Position numbers and translations under genes: made by a program
Source: Robiginitomaculum sp.
Lineage (GTDB): Bacteria > Pseudomonadota > Alphaproteobacteria > Caulobacterales > Maricaulaceae
Assembly (NCBI GenBank): GCA_021647375.1
Contig: JAKIUV010000050.1
Location: 1-21,269, forward strand
Direction: 5' to 3'
Length of the DNA stretch: 21,269 nucleotides
Shown: piece after piece, positions 14,427 to 21,269 of the stretch
Numbering within the stretch: the stretch's first letter is position 1
Layout of the letters: the number at the start of each line of letters is the position of its first letter
Notes under the pieces: model-generated
Told to the model about the DNA's origin: nothing
The model's database searches: none
The model's input: only the letters and a program-made list of their open reading frames with translations

Positions 14427-16366
14427 GACGAGACCTCCCGCTTTTGACCCCTATCCAAAATAGACACAAACCCGGCAAGAGCAATCATCAAAGCGCCAAG
14501 CCATATCCAGTTGACCATGGGATGCACATAGGCGCGCACCACCCAGCCTTTTTCAGCGTCGCCCTCCCCTACACCCACATAAAGATTGCGCATGGGGCGG
14601 ACTTGAATACCGGCTTCCGTAGTTATCATATCGCGGACTTGGTAAAAACGGCGAGCCGATTTCAGCGTAGCTACTTTTCGGCCTTGCTTGGTGACTTCAA
14701 CTTCGCCGACCATTTTTTGAAAATTCCGCTCTGCGCCCGGTGTCATGTTCGTTAGCGTGAACTCATAGCCGCTTACGGTCATGCTTTCGCCCAACTTCAT
14801 AACCTTAGCACTATCGCCTGCCCATACCGACATAGCCGTTATCCCGACCACACAAATAGCAATACCCATATGGCCGAGCAAGAAGCCCCAAACTGCGGCA
14901 GGTTGCGCGCGGAGTAATTTCATAGACCCGGCCATGGAGCCAGTTTGTCCAAATTTAATCTTGCGGCCAAAAGCAACCAATGTGCTATAGGCAAGATATG
15001 CGGCAACCCCAATGGACAAAGCCCCAAGCACTGATTTACCGAGCCACCAAGTCAAACCTGAAATAACCAAGACCAACAGCAAAGACTTTAGCAAATGTGG
15101 CCGCAAAGACTGCCAACTATCCTTACGCCATTTAACCAAAGGGCCAACGCCCATAAATGCAATCAGCACAATCATAACAGGCGCAAATGTCCGGTCAAAA
15201 TACGGCTCACCCACAGAGATTTTGCCATCTGTGAAAGCTTCAATCAGCAGTGGGTAGAATGTACCAAGAAATACCGTGAAAGTCGCGGTAACCAAGAGCA
15301 GATTATTCAACAATAACCCACCCTCTTTTGAAACCAGTGTGAAACCAGGACCGCCGCGCAGGGTATGGGCGCGCAGTGCAAACATCACCAAACCGCCGCC
15401 GGTAGCTAACAATAACAGCGCCAAAATATAAACACCTCGCGCCGGGTCAACGGCAAATGAATGCACACTGGTCAACACGCCAGAACGCACGACAAATGTC
15501 CCGACCAGACTAAGACTAAATGCGGTAATACCGAGCAAAATTGTCCAATGAGCCATGGCATGGCGTTTGCCTAAAACCAGTATGGAGTGTAGTAAAGCCG
15601 TTCCCACCAACCACGGCAAAAACGATACATTTTCCACAGGATCCCACATCCACCAACCACCCCAGCCAAGCTCGTAATAGGCCCAGATACTGCCCATTGT
15701 GATGCCAATGGTCAGAAAGCTCCAAGCCAACAAAACCCAAGGTCTGAGCCATCTTGCCCAAACCGCATCGACGCGGCCTTCGATAAGGGCAGCTACAGAA
15801 AACGAAAAGGCCATGGAAAACCCGACATATCCGAGATAAAGAAACGGCGGATGAAAGGCCAGGCCAGGGTCTTGCAAGAGCGGGTTTAACCCCTGCCCAT
15901 TAATTGGCACCGGGTTGAGACGCAAAAACGGATTGGAGGTAAATAATATAAAGCCAAGAAACCCGACACTGATCATGCCTTGGACGGACAGCGCCCGCGC
16001 TTTTAACCCGGCGGGCAAGTTTTTGCCGTATATAGGCACCAACGCCCCATAAATCCCCAAAATAAGTACCCAAAGCAACATGGATCCTTCGTGATTACCC
16101 CAAACACCGCTAATTTTATACAAAAGTGGTTTGTCGGTATGGGAATTAACGGTCACCAGTTTTACGGAAAAATCCGATTGGACAAAAACTATAGTCAGAG
16201 CAATAAATGAGACGCCAAGCAGAATAAATTGAGCCAAAGCCGCTTTATCGCCAAATGCCATTAACCGCGCATCGGCTTTGTGCGCCCCAACCATGGGCAA
16301 AACCGATTGCGCAACGGCAATCAAAAACGCAAGTATCAATGCAATCTGTCCAATTTCAGCTATCAT
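14423..16366 (-). CDS. ccmF: Cytochrome c heme lyase subunit CcmF
   Basis: CcmF is the large polytopic subunit that takes heme from holo-CcmE and attaches it to apocytochrome c with CcmH/CcmI. The 647-residue protein has some 14-15 hydrophobic segments, the WGNHEGSMLLW motif (residues 89-99), conserved FHPPFLYLGYVGF (171-183) and the heme-handling tryptophan-rich WWMWDPVENVSFLPWL (238-253) on a periplasmic loop, plus a large soluble periplasmic domain near residues 520-610. The length is typical. The ATG has no clear Shine-Dalgarno. It opens the ccmFGHI operon; ccmE and the ccmABCD export genes are not adjacent and must lie elsewhere if the pathway is complete. Confidence 0.97.
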   Translation of the reverse strand: MIAEIGQIALILAFLIAVAQSVLPMVGAHKADARLMAFGDKAALAQFILLGVSFIALTIVFVQSDFSVKLVTVNSHTDKPLLYKISGVWGNHEGSMLLWVLILGIYGALVPIYGKNLPAGLKARALSVQGMISVGFLGFILFTSNPFLRLNPVPINGQGLNPLLQDPGLAFHPPFLYLGYVGFSMAFSFSVAALIEGRVDAVWARWLRPWVLLAWSFLTIGITMGSIWAYYELGWGGWWMWDPVENVSFLPWLVGTALLHSILVLGKRHAMAHWTILLGITAFSLSLVGTFVVRSGVLTSVHSFAVDPARGVYILALLLLATGGGLVMFALRAHTLRGGPGFTLVSKEGGLLLNNLLLVTATFTVFLGTFYPLLIEAFTDGKISVGEPYFDRTFAPVMIVLIAFMGVGPLVKWRKDSWQSLRPHLLKSLLLVLVISGLTWWLGKSVLGALSIGVAAYLAYSTLVAFGRKIKFGQTGSMAGSMKLLRAQPAAVWGFLLGHMGIAICVVGITAMSVWAGDSAKVMKLGESMTVSGYEFTLTNMTPGAERNFQKMVGEVEVTKQGRKVATLKSARRFYQVRDMITTEAGIQVRPMRNLYVGVGEGDAEKGWVVRAYVHPMVNWIWLGALMIALAGFVSILDRGQKREVSS

Positions 16367-16424
16367 GGGAAGTTACATAGACGGCAAGTGCCTAACCCAC
16401 AACGATATTCGGCATAGTAAAGGA

Positions 16425-16454
16425 ATTATGTCGCAGTTTATTTGGCAATTTCAA
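16425..16454 (-). promoter_or_regulatory. Candidate promoter of ccmFGHI
   Basis: On the minus strand, TTGAAA (plus 16449-16454) and CATAAT (plus 16425-16430) are 18 bp apart, in the 104-nt gap between ribF and ccmF. It lies about 60 nt before the ccmF ATG. By-eye match only. Confidence 0.35.
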
Positions 16455-16470
16455 GTCAACGTCAAGCGGC

Positions 16471-17406
16471 CTAAAGGCCAAATATGGCGCGTGCGCCGTC
16501 TGCGTCTTTTTTCATTTGTGTTGTCAGTGCATCAAGCCCGTCAAATTTTACGTCGCCCCGAATGAAAGAGCGGAAAGCCACTTCGATTATGCGACCATAA
16601 ATATCGGCGTCAAAATCGAATATGTGCATTTCCAATCGGTGGTCTTTGCCGTCCACTGTCGGGCGCGACCCGACATAGGCGACACCGTGGTGCCATTTGT
16701 CCTCGCCGTCCAAACGGCACTGCGCCGCATAGATACCGGCCTTGGGCCTAATGCGGTCGTTGAAATAGAGATTGGCCGTGGGGAAGCCTAGCGTGCGCCC
16801 CAAATGATCACCGTGGACGACTTCGCCGTCGACAATCCACGGGCGCGACAACATATGGGCAGCAAAGAAAACATCGCCCTCCCGCAGCGCTTCGCGGATT
16901 TCTGTGGAGCCGTATTTGCCGTAGCTTTTGTGCAAGCTTATTTCCGGCACCGTGGTCACGCCGATGCCCCGCGCCGCACAATGCTTGGCCAGAGTTTCGC
17001 AATCCCCGCAGCGTTTCTTACCGTAGCGAAAATCTTCGCCGACCACGACATGGGTAACACCGAGACCTTGGTGCAGGACGGTTTCAACAAATTCTTCGTC
17101 GTCCATTTGGGTCAGGGTTTTATCGAACGGAATTTCGTACAGGGTTTTTGCGCCCATTTCCTTAAGCAAACGCGCCCGCACCCGTGCGCTCATCAGGCGA
17201 AATGGGGTGACATTTGGATCGAAAAACTGGCTGGGATGGGGGCGAAATAATGCCACACCAAGCGTAGCTTTCGCCTCTTTTGCAATAGCAAAGGCCGTCT
17301 CTATCACGACTTTATGACCCCGGTGCAAGCCGTCAAAATTTCCAAGGGCAATGACAACACCTTTGTCCGCCTCGGCTAGACCAGTATAATGATCAATGAC
17401 ATTCAT
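16471..17406 (-). CDS. ribF: Bifunctional riboflavin kinase/FAD synthetase
   Basis: RibF phosphorylates riboflavin to FMN and adenylylates FMN to FAD. The 311-residue product has both modules: the N-terminal nucleotidyltransferase with ALGNFDGLHRGHK (20-32), FRPHPSQFF, VVVGEDFRYGKKR (120-132) and GSTEIREAL (166-174), and the C-terminal flavokinase with GEVVHGDHLGRTLGFPTANLYF (194-215, containing the PTAN motif) and GIYAA. It begins 2 nt after the stop of the MaoC gene, so it is in an operon with that gene and probably with the HAD gene. No riboflavin-synthesis genes are found in this window. Confidence 0.97.
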   Translation of the reverse strand: MNVIDHYTGLAEADKGVVIALGNFDGLHRGHKVVIETAFAIAKEAKATLGVALFRPHPSQFFDPNVTPFRLMSARVRARLLKEMGAKTLYEIPFDKTLTQMDDEEFVETVLHQGLGVTHVVVGEDFRYGKKRCGDCETLAKHCAARGIGVTTVPEISLHKSYGKYGSTEIREALREGDVFFAAHMLSRPWIVDGEVVHGDHLGRTLGFPTANLYFNDRIRPKAGIYAAQCRLDGEDKWHHGVAYVGSRPTVDGKDHRLEMHIFDFDADIYGRIIEVAFRSFIRGDVKFDGLDALTTQMKKDADGARAIFGL

Positions 17407-17408
17407 AC

Positions 17409-17846
17409 TTAGTCTTCAACAGGCCGTTTCGGAACAATTACCCCGGCGCTTCCCCGGATGATTTGCTTGCCGTTTACACTGCATGTAACTTTCATCTTTA
17501 TGCGGCCTGTGCGTTCATTAATCTCGACAACTTCGGCCCGCGCGGTGATCTCGTCGTCAATAAAGGCCGGACGGCGAAACCGCATGTTAAGTTCAACAAA
17601 TATAGCCCCCGGCCCCGGCAAATCATTACCGAGAATGGCCGATATTAACGACGCTGACAAAGCACCGTGGGCGATGCGCTTGCCGAACATGGACTGGGCG
17701 GCAAATTCCGCATCCACATGGATCGGGTTAAAATCGCCAGTGAGTTCGGCGAAAGTATCAATTTTCTCGCCCGTAACCACCATGCTGGTCTCGGCAAACA
17801 TACCGATTTTCATTTCGTCCAGATAATATCCGCGTTTAATGCTCAT
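17409..17846 (-). CDS. MaoC-like (R)-specific enoyl-CoA hydratase
   Basis: A 145-residue single hot-dog-fold protein of the hydratase 2 type, which adds water to trans-2-enoyl-CoA to give (R)-3-hydroxyacyl-CoA. The hydratase 2 motif FAELTGDFNPIHVDAEFA contains the catalytic Asp38 and His43, followed by FGKRIAHGALSASLISAILG. The length matches PhaJ-type enzymes, which feed polyhydroxyalkanoate synthesis, but no PHA genes are nearby, so the substrate is uncertain. It sits 2 nt upstream of ribF and 33 nt after the HAD gene. A role linked to flavin metabolism is not indicated by its sequence. Confidence 0.9.
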   Translation of the reverse strand: MSIKRGYYLDEMKIGMFAETSMVVTGEKIDTFAELTGDFNPIHVDAEFAAQSMFGKRIAHGALSASLISAILGNDLPGPGAIFVELNMRFRRPAFIDDEITARAEVVEINERTGRIKMKVTCSVNGKQIIRGSAGVIVPKRPVED

Positions 17847-17879
17847 ATTGTTCTCACTTTTATTTTATAAGTTCTGGTT

Positions 17880-18719
17880 TTACCAAGAAAGGGTCGATAG
17901 CATATATTTGACATATATACCGTGCTTTTCAAGTACATTTGCAACGGCGTCGCTATTTCCGGCACTCAGCCCGTCGGCCACAAATAATGCATCATATTTC
18001 TGGTTCTGTGCGCCGAGCAAATCCGTATGGATATTGTCGCCCACCGCCAACACACGCGAGCGGTCAAGTTCGTAGCCCGTAAGCTCCTTGAGCCAAGCCC
18101 GCGACAAACGGTAAATCGCTTCATAAGGCTTGCCCGCATAGATAACCTCGCCGCCCATATCCTCATAGGCTTGCGCCAGCGCCCCGCCGCAATAAATCAT
18201 CTTATCACCCTTTTTAACCTGCACATCCGGGTTGGCACAGACCATAGGGATGTTCAACTCACGCGCTTGACCGAGCAGTTCGGTATAGTCGTCCGGCGTT
18301 TCATTATCATCGTCAAACAGCCCGGTGCAGGTGATAAATTTTGCCTGCTCAAGTTCGGAAAAATTCAGCGCCAAGTCTTCGTATAATTTATCGTCCCGCG
18401 CAGGCCCCAGCTTAAACGCCGGCCCCGGCGCACGGCGGGCCAGCTCGTCTATGGTCGCATCTCCAGATGTGACAATAGCATCATAAACATCATGGGGCAC
18501 CCCAACCTGATCGAATTGCTCGGGGATCGCCACGCTTGGGCGCGGCGAATTTGAAATCAAAACCACAGGCCCGCGTTCCGCCCGAAAGCGCTGCAAAGCC
18601 ACAATAGCCTCCGCAAAAGCATCACGCCCATTATGGAGCACTCCCCAAATGTCGACCAACGCCGCATCATAGTCGTCCGCAATTTGCCCAAGGCCGGATA
18701 TATTAGTGAAATTTTTCAT
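17880..18719 (-). CDS. HAD-superfamily class IIA hydrolase (TIGR01459-type)
   Basis: A 279-residue HAD protein with a class IIA cap. Motif I reads VDIWGVLHNG: the nucleophile Asp23 is present but the second Asp, normally the acid/base at +2, is Trp25. As I recall, DxWG is usual in this alphaproteobacterial subfamily. Motif II is LISNSPRP (Ser/Asn 56-58), motif III Lys197 in YAGKPYEAIY, and motif IV AVGDNIHTDLLGA with Asp228 and Asp233. The best-known relatives are NagD-like sugar-phosphate and nucleotide phosphatases; the substrate here is unknown. Its neighbours are recF (31 nt upstream) and MaoC-ribF downstream. Being next to ribF makes a flavin-phosphate substrate conceivable but unproven. 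No Shine-Dalgarno precedes the ATG. Confidence 0.88.
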   Translation of the reverse strand: MKNFTNISGLGQIADDYDAALVDIWGVLHNGRDAFAEAIVALQRFRAERGPVVLISNSPRPSVAIPEQFDQVGVPHDVYDAIVTSGDATIDELARRAPGPAFKLGPARDDKLYEDLALNFSELEQAKFITCTGLFDDDNETPDDYTELLGQARELNIPMVCANPDVQVKKGDKMIYCGGALAQAYEDMGGEVIYAGKPYEAIYRLSRAWLKELTGYELDRSRVLAVGDNIHTDLLGAQNQKYDALFVADGLSAGNSDAVANVLEKHGIYVKYMLSTLSW

Positions 18720-18750
18720 AAGGGGTGACTACGCTTCAGGCGCATCTGGG

Positions 18751-19875
18751 TCAACCGGATTGCATCACTAATTTACCGTCCACCACCTCAAACACCTGCG
18801 CGCGGCCTGCGAAGGCTTCGAACAGGTCTGCGTCTGTTCCTGTTAGAAAGACTTGGATGTCCAGTTCCAAGAGTTCTTCTATGAGGGCGGCACGGCGGGT
18901 TTCGTCCAGGTGGGCGGCGACTTCGTCCAGTAGCAATATTGGGGGCTTAGCGAATTGGCTACGGGCATGAGCCAGAACCAAACCGATAAGCAACGCTTTT
19001 TGCTCTCCCGTAGAACAATGGGCAGCGGGCATGGCCTTTTCTATATGGGTGACTACCAGATCGCTTTTGTGGACGCCGCGCAGAGTGCGTCCGGCGCGGG
19101 CATCAAGGGCGCGATCTTCACGCAAATTGGTTTTGATAAAATCGACCACTTCCAATTCCTCAGCCCCGGCGGCGTAGAGGGCTTCGGCCTCGCCGTCTAT
19201 GGCCAAATCTGCTTTGGGAAAACTGCCTTCTGGTCTGGCCAAAATTTCTGCGCGCAGCATTTCCAAAACCTGATGGCGCGCTAAAGCTATCTTGGCACCG
19301 CGCTCCGCCATATCGGTTTCCAGCGCATCGAACCAATAGGCATCATCTATGCCGTCGGCAAACAAGCGCCCGCGCTCCGCCCGCGATTTTTCATAAGCCA
19401 GGAATGTACGCCCGTGGGACGCCACATGTATCAAGCACAAGCGGTCAAAAAATTTGCGTCGGTCAGAGGCCGGCCCACTAAACAACCTGTCTTGCGCCGG
19501 GGTTAGCCAATTTATGCTGATATATTTGGCCATGTCAGGCCCGGACGCCGCCTTGCCGTCCATGCGCATTTTGCGGCGGTTCGGCGCGCCGTCAATACCG
19601 CCCGTACCTATATTTATATCTTCCAATCCCAGCCGCGCCGCCACAGACCAATTTTCGCACGGCTCGCCGCCTGCCCGCCTTGCCAAGTCCGATAATTTTG
19701 CCCGCCGCAAGCCGCGCCCCGGCGACAACAAAGACACGGCTTCCAATAAATTGGTTTTACCCGCGCCGTTCTCGCCGTACAGCACAACCGGACGCCCATC
19801 AAACGCTACGTCCAATGCCTTATAAGAGCGAAAGTCGCTAAGGAGCAGGCTTTTGACAAATTCGTTTCTGGCCAC
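18751..19875 (-). CDS. recF: DNA replication and repair protein RecF
   Basis: RecF is an SMC-like ATPase that helps load RecA at single-strand gaps with RecO and RecR. The 374-residue product has LLLSDFRSYKALDVAF at the N terminus, Walker A GENGAGKTN (34-42), LTPAQDRLFSGPASDRRKFFDRL (124-146), the ABC signature STGEQK (288-293) and Walker B ILLLDEVAAHLD (313-324). The start is a GTG at 19875, 13 nt after the dnaN stop; no other start fits and no Shine-Dalgarno is evident, so coupling to dnaN is likely. gyrB, which often follows recF, is absent; a HAD gene follows. Confidence 0.97.
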   Translation of the reverse strand: MARNEFVKSLLLSDFRSYKALDVAFDGRPVVLYGENGAGKTNLLEAVSLLSPGRGLRRAKLSDLARRAGGEPCENWSVAARLGLEDINIGTGGIDGAPNRRKMRMDGKAASGPDMAKYISINWLTPAQDRLFSGPASDRRKFFDRLCLIHVASHGRTFLAYEKSRAERGRLFADGIDDAYWFDALETDMAERGAKIALARHQVLEMLRAEILARPEGSFPKADLAIDGEAEALYAAGAEELEVVDFIKTNLREDRALDARAGRTLRGVHKSDLVVTHIEKAMPAAHCSTGEQKALLIGLVLAHARSQFAKPPILLLDEVAAHLDETRRAALIEELLELDIQVFLTGTDADLFEAFAGRAQVFEVVDGKLVMQSG

Positions 19876-19888
19876 TTAAACGCGTGCG

Positions 19889-20992
19889 CTAAACCCGCAA
19901 AGGCATAAGTACAAACAAAGCACCGGGATCGTCCGGGTCTTTGACCAACGCTGGAGACGCCGGATCGGACAAATGGAAATGCACATCCCGCGCTTCGATT
20001 TGTGCGGTCACATCGAGCAAATATTTAGCGTTAAACCCGATTTCCAATTCCTCGGCACCATAATCCACCATCAAGTCTTCAACCGCATTGCCGTGTTCTG
20101 GATTGTTGACGGCCAAGGTTAAATTATCACCTTCTAGGCTGAGTTTAATAGAGCGGGATTTCTCGGCGGAAATGGTCGAGACCCGGTCAACCGCACTGGC
20201 AAATACACCGTTATCAATGACCAATTGCTTGTCGCCCCCCTTGGGGATGACCCGGTCATAATCCGGGAACGTACCGTCAATGAGTTTCGAGGTCAGCACT
20301 GCCGACCCAACGGTAAAGCGGATTTTGGCTTCGGATACAGAAATTTCAATAGTCTCGGACAAGCCGTCGATGAGACGGCGTAATTCGGCAACAGTTTTGC
20401 GCGGAATAATAATACCCGGCATACCGCCCGCCCCATCCGGCGCAGCCATCTCGCACAGGGCAAGCCGATGCCCGTCCGTAGCCACACAACGCAATTTGTC
20501 GTCAATATCGTGCATGTAAATGCCGTTGAGGTAATAGCGGGTTTCTTCGGTGGAAATAGCAAATTTTGTTTTATCAATCAACCGTATCAATTCCGCCGCG
20601 CCCAAGGCAAAATTATGGGTGAAGCCGTCCGCCGTCATTTTTGGGAAATCGCCAGCAGGCAAAAGCGGCAGGACAAATTGTGAGCGTCCTGCGTTCACTT
20701 CCAAACGACCATCAGCGCCAATAGCCAAAGACACCTCTGCCCCGTCGGGTAATTTGCGGGCAATATCATAAAGCGTGTGGGCAGGTGCCGTCATATCACC
20801 CGGCGCAGATACATCCGCAGCCGCCTGTTCAGATATTTCAATGTCCAAATCGGTTGCCACAAAGCTAATCGTGCTGTTTTCCGCAGTCATCAAAACATTG
20901 GACAATATCGGAATAGTGTTGCGGCGCTCCACCACATTTTGCACATGCCCCAAAGCCCCCAACAAAGCCGCCCGTTCCATAGAAAATTTCAT
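19889..20992 (-). CDS. dnaN: DNA polymerase III beta sliding clamp
   Basis: The beta clamp encircles DNA and tethers polymerase III and other clamp-binding proteins. The 367-residue product is collinear with the family: MKFSMERAALLGALGHVQNVVERRNTIPILSNVLM, FVATDLDIEI, RSQFVLPLLPAGDFPKM, TRYYLNGIYMH with CVATDGHRLALCEM, and the C-terminal FNAKYLLDVTAQI and ALFVLMPLRV, where the last residues form part of the partner-binding pocket (usually MPMRL or similar; here MPLRV). The ATG has a weak AGG upstream. It is the first gene of the dnaN-recF operon; dnaA is not in the window. Confidence 0.98.
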   Translation of the reverse strand: MKFSMERAALLGALGHVQNVVERRNTIPILSNVLMTAENSTISFVATDLDIEISEQAAADVSAPGDMTAPAHTLYDIARKLPDGAEVSLAIGADGRLEVNAGRSQFVLPLLPAGDFPKMTADGFTHNFALGAAELIRLIDKTKFAISTEETRYYLNGIYMHDIDDKLRCVATDGHRLALCEMAAPDGAGGMPGIIIPRKTVAELRRLIDGLSETIEISVSEAKIRFTVGSAVLTSKLIDGTFPDYDRVIPKGGDKQLVIDNGVFASAVDRVSTISAEKSRSIKLSLEGDNLTLAVNNPEHGNAVEDLMVDYGAEELEIGFNAKYLLDVTAQIEARDVHFHLSDPASPALVKDPDDPGALFVLMPLRV

Positions 20993-21007
20993 AATAAACC
21001 TATATTC

Positions 21008-21217
21008 TCACACACTGCGTCCCCAAACAATCATGGACACAGAATCTACTGGACGCCCAACATAATGGAATAAACCGCCACGCCAAGGGGAAATGTTGGG
21101 ATTTGTTTGGGGCGCGGATATTGTGGAGAAAGCAAGCGGAGGATTATTACAACTACTTCCCCATCGTATAACGAGCCACCCCCCCGTTCCCCCGTTGCAA
21201 ACCCTGTTCTTTTCCAT
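21008..21217 (-). CDS. Doubtful 69-residue ORF upstream of dnaN
   Basis: A frame opening at ATG 21217 has a canonical AAGGAG Shine-Dalgarno 5 nt upstream and runs 69 codons to a stop 15 nt before the dnaN start. The product (MEKNRVCNGGTGGWLVIRW at the start, then Pro-, Ser- and Trp-containing sequence) resembles no family I know and has no signal peptide or clear secondary-structure pattern. Homopolymer runs of G and nested inverted repeats in the same stretch argue for noncoding DNA. I include it only because of the strong ribosome binding site and its position. Confidence 0.25.
   Translation of the reverse strand: MEKNRVCNGGTGGWLVIRWGSSCNNPPLAFSTISAPQTNPNISPWRGGLFHYVGRPVDSVSMIVWGRSV
21017..21115. 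repeat. Nested inverted repeats upstream of dnaN
   Basis: CCCCAAACAATC (21021-21032) is matched by GATTTGTTTGGGG (21100-21112) with one inserted base. Inside, CCCAACAT (21056-21063) and ATGTTGGG (21093-21100) are perfect 8-bp arms. An alternative pairing uses GCGTCC (21017-21022) and GGACGC (21051-21056). The region could fold as a branched leader in a dnaN transcript or be a palindromic repeat element. The 20993-21269 interval otherwise holds only the doubtful ORF above and a T8 tract near 21250. Confidence 0.4.
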
Positions 21218-21269
21218 AATCTCTCCTTATGCCAGCTTTGCGTCCCGTTTTTTTTGTTGTTGGCCTTAT

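Noticed and set aside
16468..16479. GGCC-TAAA-GGCC at the ribF stop as a possible terminator.
   Set aside because: The stem is only 4 bp and no T-run follows on the minus strand.
1..21269. Search for CRISPR arrays, insertion sequences, phage or defence genes.
   Set aside because: No regularly spaced repeats, transposase-like frames or terminal repeats were seen; all longer frames are accounted for by core genes.

Overview
The window looks like a core-genome stretch of an alphaproteobacterium, probably from the Caulobacterales/Maricaulales (Hyphomonadaceae-like) part of the class. The basis is gene content and order rather than a search: rplM-rpsI-argC near ctaA; bamE divergent from a CBP3-type chaperone gene followed by plsX-fabH-ihfA-merR-tRNA-Pro; ccm-rpoZ-glyA-nrdR-nusB-thiL; and dnaN-recF. 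Base composition is moderate and even, and I see no transposase, integrase, phage gene, CRISPR array or island-like composition break.

Layout, left to right. 1-1797 (minus): rplM-rpsI with a strong terminator, then argC, which runs off the left edge. 1798-2027: a divergent regulatory region with a structured rplM leader, a possible 15-residue leader peptide and an 18-bp perfect palindrome. 2028-2963 (plus): an unrecognised lipoprotein whose stop overlaps that of convergent ctaA. 2957-7986 (minus): ctaA, tRNA-Pro(GGG), a MerR-family regulator, ihfA, fabH, plsX and a cytochrome bc1 assembly chaperone. 8075-8569 (plus): bamE with its own terminator. 8653-12324 (minus): rpoZ, glyA, nrdR, nusB, thiL. 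12479-16366 (minus): ccmF-ccmG-ccmH-ccmI, each joined by a 4-nt overlap. 16471-20992 (minus): dnaN, recF, a HAD-family protein, a MaoC-type hydratase and ribF. 20993-21269: upstream of dnaN, with one doubtful small ORF and nested inverted repeats.

Functionally the genes are housekeeping: ribosome and RNA polymerase parts, replication and repair (dnaN, recF), phospholipid and fatty-acid initiation (plsX, fabH), one-carbon metabolism (glyA), cofactors (thiL, ribF), outer-membrane assembly (bamE) and, as a recurring theme, aerobic respiration (heme A for cytochrome oxidase, a bc1 chaperone, and cytochrome c maturation).

I found no convincing new multi-gene system. The points most worth a second look are the rplM leader (hairpin loop displaying the Shine-Dalgarno and start of a short ORF that ends across the rplM start codon), the palindrome in the same intergenic region, a 63-nt imperfect hairpin abutting tRNA-Pro, the unknown lipoprotein, and several departures from common gene order: no rib genes between nrdR and nusB, no ccmE beside ccmF, no gyrB after recF.
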